A stretch of DNA of 37,842 nt, from NCBI GenBank assembly GCA_030706145.1, contig JAUZPB010000033.1, forward strand, positions 1 through 37,842, in the 5' to 3' direction. The DNA comes from Bacteroidota bacterium. Its GTDB lineage: Bacteria > Bacteroidota > Ignavibacteria > Ignavibacteriales > SURF-24. The position numbers and the translations under genes are program-made. The notes under the pieces were generated by a model. That model did not search any database, was not told the origin of the DNA, and saw nothing but the letters and a program-made list of their open reading frames with translations. Of the stretch, positions 33,472 to 37,842 are shown one piece after another. Numbering within the stretch: position 1 is the stretch's first letter; each line of letters starts with the position of its first letter.

Positions 33472-34947
33472 ATGCAAACTGCAAGACAATATATAAGTGG
33501 ACTTTCACTTATCCTGTTGGTCCTGCTCAGCTTTTCAGGCCAGGTAAACGCCCAGCTTGATTCACTGAACAAATATGGCGGCTTTGAATCTGACCTGCCG
33601 AGCTATTGGATGCAAGGTAAACAGACAGGTGCTATACTTTCCTGGGCTACGGACCAGTCACGATCACTTGGAAGATCACTTAAAATTGTAAAACAGACAG
33701 CAACTGCTGATTCTGTATACTGGGTAAGCGAAAATATGGTGGACCTGTGGTCACCTATGATCAACCAGGGAGTAGATGTGCTTCTTGGCGCTTTCGTTAG
33801 GACAGATAGCGTTAATATAAATCCATCGGGTGAGGATGCAAAGTGGTGGATTTCATATACTTTCTGGGATAGTACAGGCGCTCTAATTGGTGAAGTTAAA
33901 CTGCCAATCGACCAGTCAAAGGCTTCCAGTTCAGATTGGGTGGCAGATACAAATCAGGTCGGACAAACTATACTGCCAAGGAACGCCTGGAGGCTAGTTA
34001 TTAAATTTGTTGCAGGTAAAAATGCTACTGGAACCGTTTGGGCCGATGACTTTATGCTGGTCGGAAGAAATGGCAAATGGGCCGGACAAGATTGGAATAC
34101 TTCAGTTGGAGTGCCTACAGGATGGAATTACTGGCTGCCGCCAATTGGTGGAAATGATGCTAAACTTGCAAATGGATTTGAAAACACTAGAATTACAAGC
34201 GAAGCGGCTCATACGGGTAAATATTCACTGAAGTTTGATATACCTAAAGGTACTCACGATGCATGGGTCGGTACTAGAAGGTATCAGCTCCCTGCAGGAG
34301 TAAAAGCAGGGGATTCATTAAAAATAAGCGTATGGGTTAAGGCCTCGCGCCTTGTCCCTGATTCGGCAGCTAAATACCCTGGACAGTGGGCCGTTGGCTT
34401 TACTCCTATTTTTCACTCGGGCTGGACAAATAATGCTAAATATGATGAAATAGGTGCAAAGGATACCGCCTTTACATTCCCGGCTAAGGATACTGCTTTT
34501 GACTGGACACAGTTTACGCTTGTATACCCTGTACCAAATGATACTACGGCTAAAGCTGTTTCAATTAGACTCCATGTCTATAGCAGGTTCCAGGGCATTG
34601 TTTACTTTGATGACTTGAACGTTACTATGCAGACCCCGACAGCCGTAGAAAGAATTGGAACGACTGTAAAAACATTCGCTCTTGACCAGAACTACCCAAA
34701 TCCTTTTAACCCTAGCACAACCATTAAGTATTCAATACCTGAAAATGCTTTTGTAAAACTCCGCATTTACGATATGCTGGGCCGTGAGGTTGCAACTCTT
34801 GTAAATTCAGAACAGAACGCTGGCGTCTATAGCGCTACCTGGAACGGTGAAAATAACTTTGGAGCTAAGGTCTCAAGCGGAACCTATATCTACAGAATTG
34901 AAGCAGGTAATTTCAGCCAGGTTAGAAAACTTGTTCTTTTGAAGTGA
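33472..34947 (+). CDS. T9SS-exported protein with two carbohydrate-binding-like domains
   Basis: The 491-residue protein has a signal peptide (to about residue 27, ...VNAQ), two beta-sandwich segments resembling CBM-type jelly rolls (about 30-195, starting GGFESDLPSYW and ending WADDFMLVG; about 205-385, ending VYFDDLNVTM), and a type IX secretion sorting domain (about 400-491) with YPNPFNPSTTIKYSIPE, LRIYDMLGREVATLV and SSGTYIYRIEAG. No catalytic motif was found, so a sugar- or surface-binding role is likely. A close paralogue starts at 37614. A strong terminator follows. Confidence 0.83.
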   Translation: MQTARQYISGLSLILLVLLSFSGQVNAQLDSLNKYGGFESDLPSYWMQGKQTGAILSWATDQSRSLGRSLKIVKQTATADSVYWVSENMVDLWSPMINQGVDVLLGAFVRTDSVNINPSGEDAKWWISYTFWDSTGALIGEVKLPIDQSKASSSDWVADTNQVGQTILPRNAWRLVIKFVAGKNATGTVWADDFMLVGRNGKWAGQDWNTSVGVPTGWNYWLPPIGGNDAKLANGFENTRITSEAAHTGKYSLKFDIPKGTHDAWVGTRRYQLPAGVKAGDSLKISVWVKASRLVPDSAAKYPGQWAVGFTPIFHSGWTNNAKYDEIGAKDTAFTFPAKDTAFDWTQFTLVYPVPNDTTAKAVSIRLHVYSRFQGIVYFDDLNVTMQTPTAVERIGTTVKTFALDQNYPNPFNPSTTIKYSIPENAFVKLRIYDMLGREVATLVNSEQNAGVYSATWNGENNFGAKVSSGTYIYRIEAGNFSQVRKLVLLK

Positions 34948-34985
34948 CAATCTCTTCTAATATTAGAAAGCCTTTTTCTTACCAA

Positions 34986-35026
34986 AAGAAACACCTATGG
35001 AAAATTACTTTCCACAGGTGTTTCTT
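34986..35026 (+). terminator. Strong terminator after the secreted protein gene
   Basis: The arms 34986-35003 and 35009-35026 pair in 17 of 18 positions (one A-C mismatch) around the loop ATTAC; the right arm ends in TTTCTT followed by ATTTAAG. This is a long stable hairpin. Confidence 0.85.
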
Positions 35027-35228
35027 ATTTAAGAAACGCCAGTATATAACTTTTAACTATCCCATCCTTAATATCTACAGTTTTAATATCTTTTATAGAC
35101 TTGACATTTCTCCGAAGTTTTCTGAGTTTATTTTATGAAGCACATTAACAGTGCATTGTCTTACGTTTACCCAAATAAAACTAATCCCTACTATCTACTT
35201 ACAAAATAGTAGAAATATTCAAAATACA

Positions 35229-35240
35229 TTAAACGCTTAA
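35229..35240. promoter_or_regulatory. Candidate LacI-family operator (upstream site)
   Basis: TTAAACGCTTAA is a CG-centred near-palindrome (one mismatch) of the kind bound by LacI-family repressors. It lies 189 bases before the start of the LacI gene and about 180 from the second site. Confidence 0.4.
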
Positions 35241-35377
35241 ACAAATCTTGATATTTTTTAATATGGATTACAACTATTGCCAATTGTTTTGTTTTGAAAT
35301 GTAACTTTGTAAAACTATTAAATATAATAAGTTAACGTATTTATGAATATATCTAAAAAATTCTCATAAATAACGAC

Positions 35378-35422
35378 TTGACAAAAGTATTGAAAAATAT
35401 TAGTTTTAATTAAAACGTTTAA
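35378..35422 (+). promoter_or_regulatory. Promoter with overlapping LacI-type operator of the regulator gene
   Basis: TTGACA (35378-35383) is followed after 17 bases by TAGTTTTA (35401-35408), which fits either a sigma-70-like or a Bacteroidota -33/-7 promoter. Immediately downstream, TAAAACGTTTAA (35411-35422) has the palindromic core AAACGTTT around CG. The site ends 7 bases before the ATG, placing it where bound repressor would block transcription, so autorepression is likely. Confidence 0.55.
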
Positions 35423-35428
35423 CTAACT

Positions 35429-36451
35429 ATGACACCAACAATAAAAGACGTAGCAAAAAAAGCTAATGTTTCAATAGCCACTGTTTCTCTTGTAATTCAT
35501 AATCATGAGAGGATCTCCCCAGAGACTAGACTACGGGTTAACAGGGCAATTAAAGAACTTGATTATCACCCCTCCAGGAGTGCCAGAGGTTTGGCTTCAA
35601 AAAAGTCGGGTAATATAGGTTTTATTGTTACTGAAGACCACTTTTTACGCTCTGAACCTTTTTATACCAGAATTTTCCTTGGAACAGAATTCGAAGCCAG
35701 GCAAAATGAATATTATATTCTTCTGACTATTATTCCCGCCGACTTTAAGAAAGGTGATAAACTGCCCCGCTGCGTTCTCGAACATAATGTCGATGGAATT
35801 ATCATTGCAGGAAAGGTACCTGAGGATATTATAAACCACCTAGTTGAGTATGACATTCCTATGGCTTTCGTTGACTATTATCCTCCTTCAGAAAACTTCC
35901 CTGTTGTTCTTATTGATAATTTCTCAGGCGGTCATCAGGCTACTCAGCACCTTCTTAACCTGGGACATAAGAATATTGGCTTTATTGCTGGTGATATACA
36001 ACATCCAAGTATACGTGATAGATTCCAGGGCTATAAAATGGCTCTTGAAGATGCAAACATAGAATTCGACGCTGGAAAATGTATTACTGATGAAGACTAC
36101 CCTGCACGCGAAAATGGCTATAACGCCGCTAAAAGGCTTTGGGAAAATAACAAAGATATTACCGCTGTCTTTTCATGTAACGATGCTATGGCAATTGGAG
36201 TTATGCAGTATTTTAAGGACGCTGGCATTAAGATACCTGAAGATGTATCTATTATTGGTTTTGATGATGTAGAGGCTGACCTTTCACTCGATCCTCCTCT
36301 TTGTACTATTAGTGTCCCTAAAATTGAAATGGGTATAGAAGTAATGCGCTTGATAAATGACGTTCTGAAGGATAGAACAAAATCCGCAAAAAAAGTTTTA
36401 GTCCCGGTTGAGATTGTTCATAGAAAATCAACCGCTCAGGTAAAACATTAG
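35429..36451 (+). CDS. LacI-family transcriptional regulator
   Basis: The 340-residue protein starts with the DNA-binding helix-turn-helix TIKDVAKKANVSIATVSLVI (2-21) and hinge helix HPSRSARGLASKKS, and ends with a periplasmic-binding-protein-like sugar sensor (about 60-330) with the AVFSCNDAMAIGVMQ and VSIIGFDDVE landmarks. Such regulators usually respond to a sugar or sugar phosphate. It lies between a secreted binding protein and a sugar/alcohol dehydrogenase, which may be its targets. The effector is unknown. It is separated from the dehydrogenase by 87 bases in the same direction. Confidence 0.92.
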   Translation: MTPTIKDVAKKANVSIATVSLVIHNHERISPETRLRVNRAIKELDYHPSRSARGLASKKSGNIGFIVTEDHFLRSEPFYTRIFLGTEFEARQNEYYILLTIIPADFKKGDKLPRCVLEHNVDGIIIAGKVPEDIINHLVEYDIPMAFVDYYPPSENFPVVLIDNFSGGHQATQHLLNLGHKNIGFIAGDIQHPSIRDRFQGYKMALEDANIEFDAGKCITDEDYPARENGYNAAKRLWENNKDITAVFSCNDAMAIGVMQYFKDAGIKIPEDVSIIGFDDVEADLSLDPPLCTISVPKIEMGIEVMRLINDVLKDRTKSAKKVLVPVEIVHRKSTAQVKH

Positions 36452-36538
36452 TTCACTGATACCAGTTTCTTACTGATTTCAAATACTTATTGAATGATCT
36501 GACAATTAAAATTTTTTTAATGTGTGAGGGCTTTAGAT

Positions 36539-37561
36539 ATGCAGGCAGCAATCTTTAGTGGTCCGCATAATATATCGGTTCAGGATTATTCACTCCCTAA
36601 ATTAAAAAATAACGAACTTTTTCTTAGGGTCGGCGCTTGCGGTGTATGCGGTACAGATTTCCATATCTTTGAAGGTGATGCACCAGCAAAACCTCCTGTA
36701 ATACTTGGACACGAGTATGTTGGCGAAATTGTTGACCTTGCCTCTAACATAAAGAATTTCAAAATTGGAGACAGAATAGCTGTTAATCCTAATATTCATT
36801 GCGGCTACTGTGAGTATTGCAGGAAAGGAAAGATCAACCTCTGCCTTAACCTTAAAGCACTTGGTGTTACTATTAATGGCGGATTCTCACAGTATTCTGT
36901 AGTCCCATTAACTCAGGCCTTTTTACTTCCTGCGGATTTCCCATTTGAAATTGCTGCTTTTGCAGAACCTCTCTCCTGCTGTGTCCATGGCCTAAATCAG
37001 GCTTCGATCCATGTTGACAATAGCGTAGCTATTGTTGGAGCAGGTCCAATTGGACTACTTATGATGCAGCTAGCTCGCCTTAGTGGGGCCTCTAAGACTT
37101 ATGTATTAGATATAGATGAAAATAAACGAAATATAGCTTCTAAACTTCATGCAGATGTTACATTTGATCCGCAGACAGGAAATTTTTTAGAAAGCTTTAT
37201 TGATCAGACTAATGGCGGCGCAGACATTGTCATTGAATGCGTTGGATCAGAACAAGCCGCTAAGACTTCACTTAACATTGTAAGAAAGGGCGGTACTCTG
37301 GTTGTATTTGGACTTGCCTCTCCAAAGGCACAGCTGCATATATTTCTGCAGCAACTTTTCCATAAAGAGCTAACTCTAAAGAGTTCTATATTGAACCCGA
37401 ATACTTTTCAGAGTGCTGTTGATCTTTTGGTTACAGGAAAAATTGAAACAAAATTATTCAATCCCAAACTGGTTCCCTTAAAAAATGATGATATAAATTC
37501 TCTTTTCAGTGCGAAAAGGGACAGTTCAATTATTAAGTATATGGTCGTTCCTAATAATTAA
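36539..37561 (+). CDS. Zinc-dependent medium-chain dehydrogenase (sorbitol/threonine dehydrogenase-like)
   Basis: The 340-residue enzyme oxidises a polyol, sugar alcohol or secondary alcohol with NAD(P)+. Catalytic zinc ligands are Cys37 (in CGVCGTD), His58 and Glu59 (in GHEY). The structural zinc has Cys88, Cys91, Cys94 and Cys102. The Rossmann motif GAGPIG lies at about 171-176. It resembles sorbitol and L-threonine 3-dehydrogenases; the exact substrate cannot be fixed. I start at ATG 36539 because GTGAGGG (36524-36530) looks like its ribosome binding site, not a start. It probably belongs to the same sugar-related locus as the LacI gene upstream. Confidence 0.88.
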   Translation: MQAAIFSGPHNISVQDYSLPKLKNNELFLRVGACGVCGTDFHIFEGDAPAKPPVILGHEYVGEIVDLASNIKNFKIGDRIAVNPNIHCGYCEYCRKGKINLCLNLKALGVTINGGFSQYSVVPLTQAFLLPADFPFEIAAFAEPLSCCVHGLNQASIHVDNSVAIVGAGPIGLLMMQLARLSGASKTYVLDIDENKRNIASKLHADVTFDPQTGNFLESFIDQTNGGADIVIECVGSEQAAKTSLNIVRKGGTLVVFGLASPKAQLHIFLQQLFHKELTLKSSILNPNTFQSAVDLLVTGKIETKLFNPKLVPLKNDDINSLFSAKRDSSIIKYMVVPNN

Positions 37562-37613
37562 ATATATGGTTCTGGAGTTCACCAATATAAAATAATTAAT
37601 TGAGGAGGTTCTT

Positions 37614-37842
37614 ATGGGAAGAGTCAGACATTATTTAGTGGGACTTACTGTTCTCTTAGCCCTGTTCTTATTCTCTGATCTTAAGGCGCAGATAAATGCT
37701 CTTAACTCAATAGGCGGCTTTGAGTCAGACTTGCCTAGCTACTGGAAGATGGGAAAACAAACAGGAGCAACACTTTCCTGGGCAACAGACCAGTCAAGGT
37801 CAATGGGAAGATCGCTAAAAATAGTAAAGACAGCAGCAACAA
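37614..37842 (+). CDS. Paralogue of the secreted two-domain protein (3' end outside the window)
   Basis: The first 76 residues are visible: a signal peptide (to about residue 26, ...DLKAQ) followed by GGFESDLPSYWKMGKQTGAT and WATDQSRSMGRSLKIVK. This is almost the same sequence as residues 38-86 of the protein at 33472, although the codons differ at many third positions. It has a strong ribosome binding site (GAGGAGG, 37602-37608). The gene continues past the right edge, so its C-terminal domains, including any sorting signal, cannot be seen. It lies 52 bases after the dehydrogenase and may be in the same operon. Confidence 0.85.
   Translation, partial: MGRVRHYLVGLTVLLALFLFSDLKAQINALNSIGGFESDLPSYWKMGKQTGATLSWATDQSRSMGRSLKIVKTAAT

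Larger units (their letters stand above)
34948..35428. other. Spacer with terminator, AT-rich region and LacI control sites
   Basis: The 481 bases begin with a terminator (34986-35026), followed by AT-rich sequence with an inverted repeat CTACTAT...ATAGTAG (35188-35212). The last part contains two LacI-type half-palindromes and a promoter (listed separately). A 64-codon frame that overlaps the terminator was rejected. Confidence 0.5.

Noticed and set aside
33304-33489. 61-codon minus-strand frame
   Set aside because: It overlaps the signal-peptide start of the secreted gene and lacks a ribosome site or recognisable sequence.
34944-35138. 64-codon plus-strand frame
   Set aside because: It runs through the strong terminator hairpin and has an unnatural composition.

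Overview
The window looks like chromosomal DNA from an AT-rich Gram-negative bacterium of the Bacteroidota/Chlorobiota group, most likely an Ignavibacteria-type lineage. The clues are a secreted protein ending in a type IX secretion (T9SS) sorting domain (start of domain reads YPNPFNPST), an outer-membrane protein of the DUF5686 family with a carboxypeptidase-regulatory-like N-terminus, an RRM-type RNA-binding protein behind a TTTG-N19-TAnnTTT promoter, and weak Shine-Dalgarno sites in front of many genes. The taxonomic call is inference. I see no rRNA, tRNA, CRISPR array, transposase or phage gene.

Region 1 (1-2.7 kb): a short tandem repeat cut by the left edge, a DUF748/AsmA-like membrane protein, a 49-residue two-helix membrane protein and a secreted M15 peptidase. 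Region 2 (2.7-12.9 kb): a collinear phenylacetate catabolism operon, paaA-B-C-D-G-(aldo/keto reductase)-H-I-J-Y-Z. PaaABC(D) epoxidises phenylacetyl-CoA, PaaG isomerises the epoxide to the oxepin, PaaZ opens and oxidises the ring, PaaJ and PaaH carry out beta-oxidation, and PaaI and PaaY are thioesterase/quality-control functions. The reductase paaE, the ligase paaK, the hydratase paaF and a PaaX/PaaR regulator are not in the window. An unexpected aldo/keto reductase sits inside the operon, and paaY carries a one-base frameshift.

Region 3 (13.1-24.9 kb): pdxB (vitamin B6), aspS, a three-gene operon of pilin-like proteins resembling a divergent PilV/PilW/PilX set, a hemolysin III family protein, a lone cheD, valS, and a two-gene PspC-domain membrane operon. 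Region 4 (24.9-29.6 kb): an ECF sigma factor and RskA-type anti-sigma pair transcribed towards the PspC operon, an MlaF-like ATPase, radA and the RRM protein. Region 5 (29.7-37.8 kb): the DUF5686 outer-membrane protein, a TIGR01777 epimerase-like protein, then a locus in which two paralogous secreted beta-sandwich proteins (the second cut by the right edge) bracket a LacI regulator and a zinc-dependent sugar/alcohol dehydrogenase.

The best candidates for something undescribed are the pilin-like cassette with its structured leader, the LacI/dehydrogenase locus with paired secreted paralogues, and a window-wide habit of 12-18 bp tandem micro-duplications in spacers and at gene ends. All function calls come from reading the sequence; no database search was run.
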